Source: Eudorina sp. 2006-703-Eu-15 (lineage: Eukaryota > Chlorophyta > Chlorophyceae > Chlamydomonadales > Volvocaceae). Taken from it: a stretch of DNA of 64,000 nt. The stretch covers positions 744,001 to 808,000 of the forward strand of contig BDSI01000019.1 of assembly GCA_003117195.1 (NCBI GenBank), given 5' to 3'. This document shows, piece by piece, positions 12,601-22,749 of the stretch (its first letter is position 1; every line of letters starts with the position of its first letter). The notes beneath the pieces are model-generated. The model did not search any database, was not told the origin of the DNA, and saw only the letters and a program-made list of their open reading frames with translations. A program made the position numbers and the translations under genes.

Positions 12601-15600
12601 GCCTATCGCGGATGGATGCTTCTTGGAATCGCGGCGGCACCCCTTGTTCCCCCGCCCCTCGAACACCCCAAACTCCGCCCATGGGCCAGAGGCGCAGACG
12701 GCGCCACCGCGCTCCCTCGCCCGCCCCCCCGCGTCGGGCTGGGTGTGTCTGGGCTGTTTTTTTTCTACCCCCCTCCGCGTCAACCCTGCTCCGCGGTAGA
12801 GCGAGATCGCGACAAGTCACCGAACCCTCCCCCGCCGCTCCCTCCCACCCCCGGGCAGATCCAGCGGTCGTTGGCCCACCTGGTGCCGCTGATGAGTGTG
12901 GAGCCGGGGGGCCTGCTGGGGGAGGGCGTGCTGGGCTGCGGCTGCGGCGCGTCGGCGTCGGCGTCGTCTGGGGTCGAGGGAGGGCAGATGGAGGGAGGGC
13001 AGGTGGGGTGCGGTGTCCGGGGGGGGAGAAATGCGAGGGGCGGGGCGGGGAGAGGGGTTTTTGGGAGCGGGAGGGGAGGGCAAGGGGCGATGTACGTGTC
13101 GTACTGCCTGACCTTGGACCGTGGTGGGTGCGGCAGGGGAATTCCTGTGGGGTGCCGGCGGGGTTGGGGTTGAGCAGTGTGATACGGGCGGGTATACAGC
13201 GCGGAGAAAGACACCGTATGGGCGGAGCTGACCTTGTCCCCCTGGCCTTCTCCCCCCCCTGGCGTTATTGCGGGACAGGATCACGGTTGCGGCGTCAGCA
13301 GCGGCGCCGACGCAGCGGACGACGCCGTCCCGCTCGCACAGCAGTCACCGCTGCACTCGCCATCGCCATCGCCCGCCGCGGCGGCGGCGGCGGGGCCGCT
13401 GTCGCCGGTGCCGCCGGCCACGGCGTCGCCGGCGGCGACGGCGGTCCGCTCACCACTGCAGCAGCGGCACTCAGCCCACCATCGCCTCGCCGCCGGTCCT
13501 CCTCCTCCTGCTGGTGCTGGTGCTGGTGCTGGTGGTGGTGCTACAGGCGCAGCATCCGGGGACGCCGATGCCCCTGCCCCAGCGGCGGCGGATGGGAAGG
13601 AGCAGCCGCCGCAGCCGCAGCCGCAGCCGCCGCAGCAGGAGAACGGTGTGCCGGAAGGAGCCTCGCCGCCGCGGTCGCGGCAGTCCGGTCCCCTGACCCC
13701 CCGGGGCAGCGTGCAGCCGTTGGACGACGCACACAACCACCACAAGCAGATGCAGCACCTGCACCGCCTGCTCACCAAGCACGCACAGGACGCGCTGATG
13801 CAATCGACCGACAACCATCACAACCACGCGCACAACCGCCAACCGCCCAACCAACAACACGGTGCGCCAGCTGCTGCGGACGGCACGAAGGCGACGGCGG
13901 TGGGCGGTGGCGGCGGTGGCGACGCCGCCGCACACCCTTACTCGCACTCGCACCCTCAAATCCACCTGCGGCGGGGCTCCCTGGAGATCACACGGGCGAC
14001 CCGTGGGTCACTGGCGCCCGGCCGTTTGTCGTTGGAGCTCCCAGCCGTATTGGGTGCTACAGCCGCTGGCAGAGGCATAAGAGGAGCTGATGCCGCCGCA
14101 GCGGGGACGACGGCTGCAGCCGGAGCTCCGGGAGCAGCGGCGTCGGCGGAGGCGGCGGAGGCGGCGGCAGGTCCGGGTCCGGGCCGGGGTGTGTTCCCCG
14201 CGACGGCGGTGGCGGTGGGGTCCGTGCGGCTGTTGGCGCTGCCGCGCTCGGCGCTGCTGCGGCTGCCGCAGCTGCAGCCGGTGCTTGCGGCGCTGGCGGC
14301 AGGGCAGATGCTCATCTTGGAGCTGCGGCGGCGGGACGCGCAGGTGGGTGGCGGGACGCGCAGGTGGGTGGCGGGACGCGCAGGTGGGTGGCGGGGTCAT
14401 GAGAGGCGGATTGGGTGGATTTAGCCGCCACGGAGTCAACGCTCCGAAACAAAATAAACAAAATCCATTCTGATTGACAGTAGTCGCGGTTACGGGGGGG
14501 GGCCCGGGGCGGGCAGCCGTCACACGGGGCAGCAGTCACTCGGGGCAGCAGTCACACGGGGCAGCAGTCACACGGGGCAGCAGTCACACGGGGCAGCAGT
14601 CACACGGGGCAGCAGTCACACGGGGCAGCAGTCACACGGGGCAGCAGTCACACGGGGCAGCAGTCACACGGGGCAGCAGTCACACGGGGCAGCAGTCACT
14701 CGGGGCAGCAGTCACTCGGGGCAGCAGTCACACGGGGCAGCAGTCACACGGGGCAGCAGTCACACGGGCAGCAGTCACACGGGGCAGCAGTCACTCGGGG
14801 CAGCAGTCACTCGGGGCAGCAGTCACACGGGGCAGCAGTCACACGGGGCAGCAGTCACTCGGGGCAGCAGTCACTCGGGGCAGCAGTCACTCGGGGCAGC
14901 AGTCACACGGGGCAGCAGTCACACGCGGCAGCAGTCACACGGGGCAGCAGTCACACGGGGCAGCAGTCACTCGGGCAGCAGTCACTCGGGGCAGCAGTCA
15001 CTCGGGCAGCAGTCACACGGGGCAGCCGTCACTCGGGGCAGCAGTCACACGGGGCAGCAGTCACTCGGGGCAGCAGTCACTCGGGGCAGCAGTCAGTGGC
15101 AACTCGTGCACCTGATGGGGTGATGGCGTTGCTTCTGTGGGCCAAGGCGCTCGCCCCGCGCACTCGTGCCCCGCTTACTCTTGCCCCGCGCGCTCATGCC
15201 CTGCCGTAGGAGACGCGAGATCGGTTGCAGCAGGCGGCGGCGGCGGCGGCGGGCGGCGGCGCGGGCGCCTCCGCAGCCGCGGCGGAGGGCGGCCCGCGCC
15301 CGCCGGCGGCGGCAGCCCCCCCGAAGGACCCGTACGCCGAGACGCGGCGGCGGCAGGCCGAGCGGCGTGCCGCCGTGGGCTCTCTAAACAGCCCGGTGGC
15401 GGCGGTACGGGCGCCCGAGGTAAGGCCCACGGAGGACATGATGGCCCGGCCGTCGGTGACGCTGGAGAAGATGGGCTTCAAGGTGGGTCGGTTGCTGAGG
15501 GGCGGGGTGCGGCGGGGCCCGGGGGTTGGGGGTGTCGGCTGGGGTGTACCGTACGGGCGTGCGGTCGTTGCTGAAGGGCGAGTTTGAATGTTTTTTTGAG

Positions 15601-17556
15601 GGAGGCTGAGGCCCCCTGCCGGCTGCCCCCTGCCGACTGCCCCATGCCGGCTGCGACCGTCGACGGGTACGGGAGCCGGACCCCAGCCGGCCGCGCCTTG
15701 GGTCCCGCCGGCGGCCTGCCCTCTGAGCCCTCGGGGCCGCGTCCTGATCCGAATCGCTGCTGCACCGCGGCAACCCGCCACAAACCGTAAACAACCCTAC
15801 CCCTAGTAGCCCCCTCCAACGACCTCTTGAGGCACCGCGTGTGGCTCAATCCGGCCCTGCAACACCCCACTGCCCTCACCTTGCCGGTAACTTTTTTGTT
15901 GCTCGTCTTAACTTTCCTGTTGCTCGTCTCCACACTCGTGGACACTTCACTTCCGTACGGACTTCCGCACCGCCCTATGTCGTACGACGCCGTCAGGTGC
16001 CCAAGCTGCGCGGCCTGCTGAAGCCGCACCACTCCCGCAGCCCCTCAGAGCAGCAGCCGCAACAGCCGCCGGACGGCAGCAGCCCCTTCCAGGCCGTCGG
16101 CCCCACCAGCCCCATCTCCCCCATCGCCCGGTTCAACAGCGTCGCCGGAGGAGCAGGCGCGGCGGGCGAACTCTTCTCGCTGCTGGGCGGCCGCTCCAAC
16201 AGCGTCACCCTGGTGGTGCCCCTGGAAGGCACCAGCCCGCCCGGCGGCTTCGGCGCCCCGAGGCTGCCGGCGCTGCCGCGCTTCAGCTCCGGCGCCATTG
16301 GTGCTGTCCTGGATGCGGATTTTGAGACCGGCGGCGGCGGCGGTGCCCGCAGCCGCCTAGAGACGGGCGAGGCCGTCCGGAGCCTCTCCTCTCTGCCTGA
16401 ACGCTCCAGCACCAGCTTTGGCAGGCAGGTCAAGTACCCGCTACTGCCTCAGATCCCCACAGACGTGGAGCTGAAAGTGCTGCGCTCCACCGTAAACGGC
16501 AGCGCCTCCGGCGAGCGCTCGACGTTCGTCGTAGCGACGGCGGCGGCGGCGGCGCCGCTGCCGCCGGCCGCCAGTGCCCCGAGGTCAGCGTCCGGTTCGC
16601 CGATGCGTCGTTCGCCGCGAGTGTACGACATGGAGAGCTTCGTGGCCTCCGCGTCGGGATCTCGTGCCGGCAGCTTTTGCGGCACTCTCCAGCAGGGCCG
16701 CGGTGGCGGCGCCGGCGGCGCTGCCTCAGCCGCCGATGCCGGTTTCGGAGGCGACGTCGGAGTCGGGACGTCGACTGGCTCCCCGCGCCGTTGCAGCCTG
16801 TCTGGCGTGCCGAACACGGGTCCGCCAAGTGCCTCCATTAGCTGCGGCGGCGGCGGCGGCCGCGGCGGCGGCGCTCGACTCGACGCAGCGCCGATGGCGG
16901 AGTTCTTGCTGGCGATGCCGACGCGGTCGGTGTCCTTCTCCAACCTGAAGCTCTCGTTACCGCCAGGACTTATGGACGACGGACCCATGGGTCGATCGCG
17001 CCGCACTGGCAACGGCTTCATGTCGCCGGGGCCCGTCGCCAGCGGCGGCGCGTCGTCGCCGCTTCCGGCGCCGCCGCCGACGGCGTCGTCGGGCTGGCGG
17101 CCCAGTCGCGTTTCGATCGTCGACGACGGTCGGCTTCCGGCGCTGCCGTCCCCGCAGCGGCTGTCCCGCCTGCACCAAGACGTGCACATGCCCGCGCCGG
17201 CGCCGGCGCCGGCGGCGGCGTCGCCGCCACTGCCGCAGGCCGCGTCGGCCATCACCGGCGGCGCGGCGTCGCAGATGCAGCCGAGTGGCGGCAGCGGCAA
17301 GTCCTTGCCGCCGGAGGACCTGGCCGTCGCCACGCAATGGATGGACGCGCACACCGGCGGCGGCGCGGCGGCGCTACACCGGATGCTGACGGGGCAGCAG
17401 GCGCCGGCGCCGGCGACCGCGCAATCCAAGGCGGCGCTGGCGCAGCAGAAGCCGACGGCGGCGCCATCGGCGGCCGCGAACGGGGCCTCCCTGGATCCGC
17501 TGCTTGCGGTGGCGGCCCTTCGCAAAGGCTCCGAGACGGCCCAGCGGCGGATGTGA
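6464..17556 (+). CDS. triple cyclic-nucleotide-binding-domain protein
   Basis: Fifteen exons join in phase to 1861 codons including the stop: 6464-6492, 6759-6816, 6927-6981, 7203-7263, 7531-8260, 8800-8943, 9396-9762, 9940-10205, 10450-10618, 10980-11218, 11826-12248, 12859-13002, 13279-14343, 15210-15482, 15997-17556. The start ATG follows ACC. Domain 1 (about residues 12-150) shows the approach helices (PALRTSQELQDIKAFL, PFFADW), then FGPGEKV and YIVLSGSC. Domain 2 starts near residue 315 (PQSMLREAAKSC, AVLLSGELQ), is split by an Ala/Gly/Ser/acidic insert and resumes near 580. Domain 3 (about 645-1240) has VVARQGDPVDALYLVQ, EGEVRLLDD, a His-rich insert and PGGLLGEGVLG, like a phosphate-binding cassette. 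The C-terminal 600 residues are low complexity. cNBD family membership is clear, but ligand binding is uncertain because the cassettes are divergent and interrupted. The 9763-9939 intron is a multiple of three without a stop, so its removal is inferred from GTGAGG...CTCTCTAG. Confidence 0.8.
7858..7940 (+). repeat. 18-bp coding tandem repeat (Ala/Gly)
   Basis: About four copies of an 18-bp GCAGCAGGAGCAGCAGCT unit within exon 5 of the cyclic-nucleotide-binding gene encode an Ala-rich run broken by Gly. The unit keeps the reading frame. It follows the first binding domain, so it acts as linker sequence. Confidence 0.8.
10246..10290 (+). repeat. dispersed AG-rich element, copy 1
   Basis: A G-run followed by TTGAAAAAAGAAATGAACCC and then CGAAGAACGAACCC. 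The 33-bp core 10252-10284 differs from 35648-35680 at one base. It lies in the intron 10206-10449 of the cyclic-nucleotide-binding gene, antisense to the orientation seen relative to the host gene at the other loci. Confidence 0.75.
11245..11575 (+). repeat. dispersed GTGTTTAGA / GGCGGGCAGG repeat cluster
   Basis: In the intron 11219-11825 a motif GGGCAGGRCAGGAGTGCRTGA occurs at about 11252 and 11518. Between them GTGTTTAG(A/G) followed by GAAACCC occurs twice (about 11437 and 11478). A reverse-complement copy of the combined unit lies at about 54010-54125, and partial copies occur near 18805, 38870 and 39310-39350. This looks like a short interspersed repeat family of about 75-110 bp; no coding capacity is seen. 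Confidence 0.6.
12536..12598 (+). repeat. 12-bp tandem repeat in intron
   Basis: About five head-to-tail copies of CGCTACAGCCAC lie in the intron 12249-12858 of the cyclic-nucleotide-binding gene; the last copy is diverged. Confidence 0.85.
14334..14395 (+). repeat. 20-bp triplication across a splice donor
   Basis: Three copies of GCGGGACGCGCAGGTGGGTG start in the last codons of exon 13 and run into the intron. Each copy contains CAG|GTGGGT, so the authentic donor at 14344 is followed by two identical decoys 20 and 40 bp downstream. Confidence 0.85.
14510..15097 (+). repeat. 16-bp minisatellite filling an intron
   Basis: About 36 head-to-tail units of GGGGCAGCAGTCACAC (or the CACTC variant) occupy most of the intron 14344-15209 of the cyclic-nucleotide-binding gene. 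A few units lack one G. Because 16 is not a multiple of three and no unit carries a stop, the array is open in several frames and mimics a coding region of about 210 codons. Confidence 0.95.
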
Positions 17557-20161
17557 CTGACCCACGGGTCACGGGGGCAGTGGAAGCGCAATGCAGGGCC
17601 GTTTGCGCCTCCACTCCACAACAGGGACCCTGTCCTGTTCGATTACGCGAAGGTCCTTAGAAGGTGGATGTACTCGGTCAGTGGCAGGTTGGGGTGCTGA
17701 GTGATGGGTGCGAGCGGATTGCGTTGTTTTCCCAGTTCTTCTTCTTTGCGCTGCAGGACCCCACCTGCATCGTGCGAGGCGCAAGAGGGTGAGGGTACGG
17801 GTCAATGAGCTCTCGGGTGGTTGTACGGATCGGAAGCTCTCGGTGTGGCGACTGAAGCCGGACGATGGGGACCCGTGGGTCGCCAGGGGTGTGACATGTC
17901 ACTGGCTGGGAGTTGGAGTGCAAGATGCGCCATCGCGCTGTGATATGAGGACGTTCTGTTGCGCAATTGCGACGTCGAGTCTCGAAGGACACCGAACAAG
18001 ACACACACACTGTTTCCGGCGGGTTTGCCGTTACACAAACTGTTTCTCTCTTTCACACACAGGGGGGGGGGTGACTCTCCCACACACGTAACCTCTCTCC
18101 TACCGCCAACGAACACTGGTTTGGGGCGGGCGGTTTCCTTCGCTAACCACGCCATCTGCCCAGGGCACGCGCACACGCCGCCCGTGAGCTCTGACGGGCG
18201 GTCGTTGGGTTCGGGTTCACGATAGTAGCTAGTCCGCACCTGCCCTACCTGCGGGACACCGAGGCTGAAAGGAAAGGCCGGAAAGGCCGGAGTACGAATT
18301 GGGGCAGAGCTGAAGAGTTTAGGGTTGAAGATGATTCCTTGAAGTGGATGTGAAACATCGGCCCCGTGGGATGTCCGCACAGGGGTGCTCCGCATAGGGG
18401 TGCAGCAGGCGGCGGCGGCGGCGGCGCGGCAGCGGCGGTGGATATAGTGGTGGGCGCAGCCCGGCGGTCCGGCGGCGCTGCGGGCATCTCGTCAATTGTT
18501 GCGTCGTCGAGCTCAACAGGGGCTTGGGCAGAGGACGGGTCGGAATGGTGGCTGGTTGGTGCCCGTTGCGATGGCATGGCGGATTGTGGTGAATTTTAAT
18601 TGTGGTGCGCCAGGCGGTTGTTGTGATGCCCGCGTGTGTTAAGAGCACAAGTGACGCGGGGGGAGAGACCGTGTCTGCCGCCCGGTCCACCCGCTGCACA
18701 CTGGAACACTCGAACGCTTGAGGAACCATCAATCAGCACCACACCGTCCTGCGCTTGCGTTGCCGTACTGTGCCCTCTCCCACCTTCGCCTGGTAGATTG
18801 TGTGTGTTTAGAATTGCAACCCGCCCGCCCGCCCGATCCCAGGTGGCAATATACTTACCATAGAACCTGCGAGGAAAAACCTGCGAGATTGTGTGTGCGT
18901 ATTCATGTTGCCGTACGTCCCGCCAACACCGGGGCAGGTGGCTTGATGTTAGGTTGTTGCATCGGGGGAGGCGTGGCGCGCGTGGCGTCGGTAGATGATC
19001 AGATCCGGTGAGGCGGCGGGGGGAATTCTTCCATGTCGGGCATCTCTGCTTGGTTGAGGTTGCACAGCATGCGGGTGCCAGTCGATGGCTGAGGCCGAGA
19101 AAGACCGAAGCCTGCCGATGGCAGAGGCGGGCGGGGCGCACCAGTTTTCCGTGGGTTCATTTATCTGAGATCCGTTATTATCCGTTGTCCGTTTGTGCCT
19201 CTAGACCTCGCGTCTGTTCATGACCTCGCGCCTGCGGCCTTCAGACCTTCGAGGCCGCGCAGGGTGGCCCGCGCCGTTTTCCACCACGACCTGTTCGCTT
19301 TTGGACTTGTGCCGGATTACGGAATCCGACGGCCCAACGATATGGCCGTTCGGATAGAGTTTTTTCCTGACCCTCCGACTCAATCGGGGAGTGTACCCTT
19401 GCTAACTCCCCGAGGCTCATCCGTACGGCCCACGGGTGCACCTTTTGTCGTACACGGACTTCAGTTCCCTCTTGTCACCAAGTCGAATGCGGGAGCCCGG
19501 GATATCGCGACGTCGCCAGGGCCCGGTCAAGCCGCAGACAAGCCGGCCCTGCCGCGGTCGCCAGCGTTTTCGCTTTGGTGTGTCTGCGGTGCCGTACAAG
19601 CGTCCCGACTGAATCCGTACAGGCATGGCGCGAAGTGGCCTCCCTCTCTTCTGCCCTGATCTCCACCGAGGGCGAGGGGTGTTAAAATTGCGGTCTAGCG
19701 CACTACAACACTACGTTTGGCGTATGGCTACCTGCCAGCAAGTCGTTTGCCTGGCCCGTCGGCCACGGATCTGCTTTTTTCGCTGTAGTATTGCACAGTC
19801 CGCGCTTTTCGTGCGACCGTATGGTTGAGGTTTTGTGTACTGTTGGTTGGCGGTGTTGCCTTGGCGCTGCGGACGCAGCGAGCAAGGAGGAGGAGGAGGA
19901 GGACGAGAGGCGGGTCTAGGCAGCGGTGCCGGAAGGACCTATTCCGGGTCCCTGTTGCCGACTCGCGTGTCAGTCCTCGGACCGGTAAGGAACATGTTCA
20001 CACAATCGGGTTCATTCTGCAATCGGGTTACACGCTCGTCCGGTTGTGGGTTCGGGTTGTGGGATCGGGTTGTGGGATCGTCATCCGGCTGTCCGGGGGG
20101 CATGGACGGGCGGGCAGGTCGGCGGACGGATTGGTGAGGTGGGCCTTAACCGACGTGGACG
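17557..20161. other. gene-poor region, 3' flank and repeats
   Basis: This begins as the 3' untranslated region of the cyclic-nucleotide-binding gene; I could not find a TGTAA signal close to the stop. It holds two perfect GACCCRYGGGTC palindromes (17559 and 17870) and a GTGTTTAGA-type repeat near 18802-18836. One minus-strand open frame is listed separately. A plus-strand open frame at 19195-19659 looks mildly protein-like but has no recognisable family or splice context. Confidence 0.5.
18245..18577 (-). CDS. hypothetical ORF, 110 residues
   Basis: An ATG-started minus-strand frame of 110 codons has an acidic segment near the start (ELDDATIDEMP), then poly-Ala and poly-Pro, and a Ser/Phe-rich end. 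No family is recognised. It has no obvious splice partners or poly(A) signal, and the low-complexity part may make it look more protein-like than it is. It could be a small gene, one exon of a longer gene, or noise. Confidence 0.2.
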   Translation of the reverse strand: MPSQRAPTSHHSDPSSAQAPVELDDATIDEMPAAPPDRRAAPTTISTAAAAPPPPPPAAPLCGAPLCGHPTGPMFHIHFKESSSTLNSSALPQFVLRPFRPFLSASVSRR

Positions 20162-21171
20162 ATGGACGGACGCTGCTGCCCCAGCGGTGTGGTATCTGGT
20201 ATGTGTGCCACCTCCACTTTGGCTGGTGACCATGTTGCAGCGGCTGCCACAAGCCCACAACTGCTGCTGCTACTCACGGCCGGCCGATGCTTTCTTTGCG
20301 GCATTGCGTGCTCCGTTCCGCCGCGGCCACTGCTGCTGCTGCTGCTGCTGCTGCTCTGCTGCTGCTGTCGCTGCTGGTTTGCTATTCATGCTGTGGCTTC
20401 GCCGCCGCGCCGTACCAAATCTTTGAGCCGGGCGCGGAGTGGTCTGTTACCTGTTATGCTGTACGCCTTGTCTTTTGCCGTGATCTGCGCCCTGGGGGCT
20501 GCGGTGGATGTCCTCTGGACGGACCTCTCTTGCGATAGGAGGACGGCCTCCAGCGGTTGGGTGCGGTCAGGAGGATCTATTTCTCACCGGCTTGTGGGCG
20601 CGTCAGGCACTGCGGCCGGCTTGGATAAGAGGGGTGCGGAGCGCATGATCATGATGGTCGTGGTGGATGCGCCGGGCCTGATCGTGGTTGTGTTGACGGG
20701 GTTCGCTGCCCAGCCATGCGTCGATAGCCTCGTTGTGGTGTGTGCGTGTATTCGTTCAGCGGGAACCCCGCCCGAACCACCCAGGTAGGCCCATGATGCT
20801 TACCCCGGAGGGGGGGGTATGTGAGGTTGGGGTGTGGGTTGCGGGGGGTGCCACGGCTGCATCCGCTCGCTCCGTCGCCACTCTCGCCCTGCAGACAGTA
20901 CATGGCGGGCATCGGCGCCGCGGCGCCGCCGTTCGTCCGGCGTTGCAGCGCCGGCTGCATCGCGCCGGCGTCACCGCCGCCCCCGCCGCCGCAGCTCCGT
21001 GTTGGCGCGGGGCTGTCCAGACTAACAACCGCGGCGGGTCCCGGCGGGGCGCCCGGCGGGCCCGGAGGCGGCGGCGCTGCGATCATAAGACCGGACGGGG
21101 GCAAGCTGAAGAGCCCTACTGGGCTGGCTGCCGCCGGCGCGACCGGAGTCGCCGCTGCCGCGGGTGCTTAA
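20162..21171 (+). CDS. candidate gene fragment, Leu/Cys-rich then Ala/Gly/Pro-rich
   Basis: Two segments can be spliced in phase 2: one ending at 20784 before GTAGGC, and 20895-21171 after CCCTGCAG, ending with TAA. The first has hydrophobic runs that could be membrane helices (VMLYALSFAVICALGAA), but part of it is a CTG-repeat artefact. The second is Ala/Gly/Pro-rich with MAGIGAAAPPFVRR. The donor lies within a dispersed repeat also seen near 52745, which weakens the model. No start or family was identified. The only TGTAA nearby (21282) belongs to an inserted LINE tail. Confidence 0.2.
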
Positions 21172-21270
21172 CGAGTACCACAGTCGCCCGGCGCGGCTGC
21201 AGGCGCAGGGCGAGGCCCCGTGCTCAGTTCCCTTCCCCAAAGGACCCCAAACATGTGCATGTGGTCCCTG

Positions 21271-21304
21271 TTGGGGTTCGCTGTAACGTTCATTCGTTCA
21301 TTCA
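21271..21304 (+). mobile_element. severely truncated LINE 3' tail copy
   Basis: The sequence TTGGGGTTCGCTGTAACG followed by degenerate ATTC repeats matches the 3' end of the LINE that ends at 25892. The flanks share an imperfect ACATGTGC(GC)ATG (left about 21251, right about 21307), consistent with a target-site duplication. Only about 33 bp of the element were inserted. Confidence 0.7.
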
Positions 21305-21477
21305 GTCACATGTGCGCATGAGCGCGCCCACATCCGCGGCTTCGCCCCATGCCAAACCTTGACCGCGCTGTCGCCGTAGCGCTAGTTGCTCGCGTGAGAA
21401 GGTCGTTCATTGTGAGCCGCACAGGATGCCAACGATATCATCGTTCAAGGGCATAAACACCTCAGCATTGGTACCGT

Positions 21478-22749
21478 GTGGTACCGTGTGGCATTAACAT
21501 GACACGATTCCCTGTGGGTGAGCGGGTCGAATTCGTGAACAAGGTGCTTGCACCCGCCTGCGCGGCGGCGGATGAAGCAAACACTGTCATCGTCGCGGGA
21601 GACTTTAACTTTGTGGTGAACCCCAGCATGGATAGCTCGGCAGGGGAACAGGGTAGAGCTGCGGACAGGCCGGTAGCGGAAGCCTTTAACGCCCAGTGCC
21701 CAAACTTGGTTGATACGTTTCGGGCGGCACACCCGGGGCGGCGACATTTCTCACACATGTACGTGGCACCGACACCCGGGGGGTCGCGGCTAGATAGGAT
21801 TTACATATCGGAGGGAGGCGCCCCTTATGTATCCGGGGCGAGCATTCCAACCGCAACACCATCCGACCATAGGATGGCGGTCATGACACTCATGGCCCGC
21901 ACGGGCCTCGACCGCGGCCCTGGCATCAACAGGGTGCGGTGCGACTTCACATCCCACCAGGATCTGCGGCAGGCATTTAAGGGCTGGCTACTGGAGGAGC
22001 TTGGGGACCGGCCGGGGGAAGGCGAGGAGGAGGCGCTGGTTGACTGGTGGGTCCCCTTCAAACACCGGCTAGCGCACACGGTTCGTGGCCTAAACAAAGA
22101 GGCACGGAGTAGACGCACCCGCCCGGGAGAACGGGTTAAGTTGGCGCTGAACGAGGTCGCGAGGCGCCAAACAGCAGCTGACCAAGGGGATCAGACCGTG
22201 GGGAGCATGGACGGGATTGTGGCGGCACAGATGGAAGTGGTGTCTGCTATGACGGAAGAGGGGGCACGGCAGGCACACCGCGTGCGAGTTCATTGGTTGA
22301 GATCGGGGGAGCGACCCAACAGGGCCCTCACATCCATGGTGCGGCCCGCCCAGGCCCAACAATCTATCGCGGGCCTGCGCGACAAACATGGCAACCTGGT
22401 CACCAACATGGCGAAGCTACCGCAGGTGGTCGCAGATTTCTGGGGGAGGGTCTGCCAAACCCCCCAGGATCAGTGCCCCGAAGCGCGAGCAGCGGTGCTC
22501 GAAGCGGTCAGAGAGAGGGGCCCGCGACTGGCGGAGGATGATGCAGAGGAGGTAGGCCGGCAGGAAGTGTCCGCAGAGGAGGTACGACGGGTCCTCAAGG
22601 GTATACCCCGGGAAAATCACCCGGTAGGGACGGCATCCCGGGGGATCTCTACAAGGCGTTCAAGGAGGAATTTGCGCCTGTGTTGGCTGATCTCTTTACG
22701 GCCATCGCCAGGACCCACCGCACTCCGGAGGGGTTTGTGGACGGGGTGA
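21478..22749 (+). pseudogene. LINE endonuclease fragment
   Basis: This frame preserves the C-terminal half of an AP-like endonuclease: VAGDFNFVVNP (the GDFN motif), SRLDRIYIS, and TPSDHRMAV (the SDH motif). The metal-binding Asn and Glu of the N-terminal half are missing. A linker leads towards the reverse transcriptase, and the frame is lost near 22620 where the expected GKSPGRDG motif is split by small indels. It is non-functional as it stands. Confidence 0.8.

Noticed and set aside
11478..14090. An 870-codon plus-strand open frame
   Set aside because: It reads through GTGAGG...GGGCAG introns; the conserved cNBD pieces sit in separate in-phase exons, and the parts in between have no family signal.
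14510..15097. CRISPR array
   Set aside because: The units abut directly with no spacers, and the genome is eukaryotic.
14474..15115. A 213-codon Gly/Ser/Gln/Thr repeat protein
   Set aside because: It is an artefact of a 16-bp minisatellite open in several frames inside an intron.
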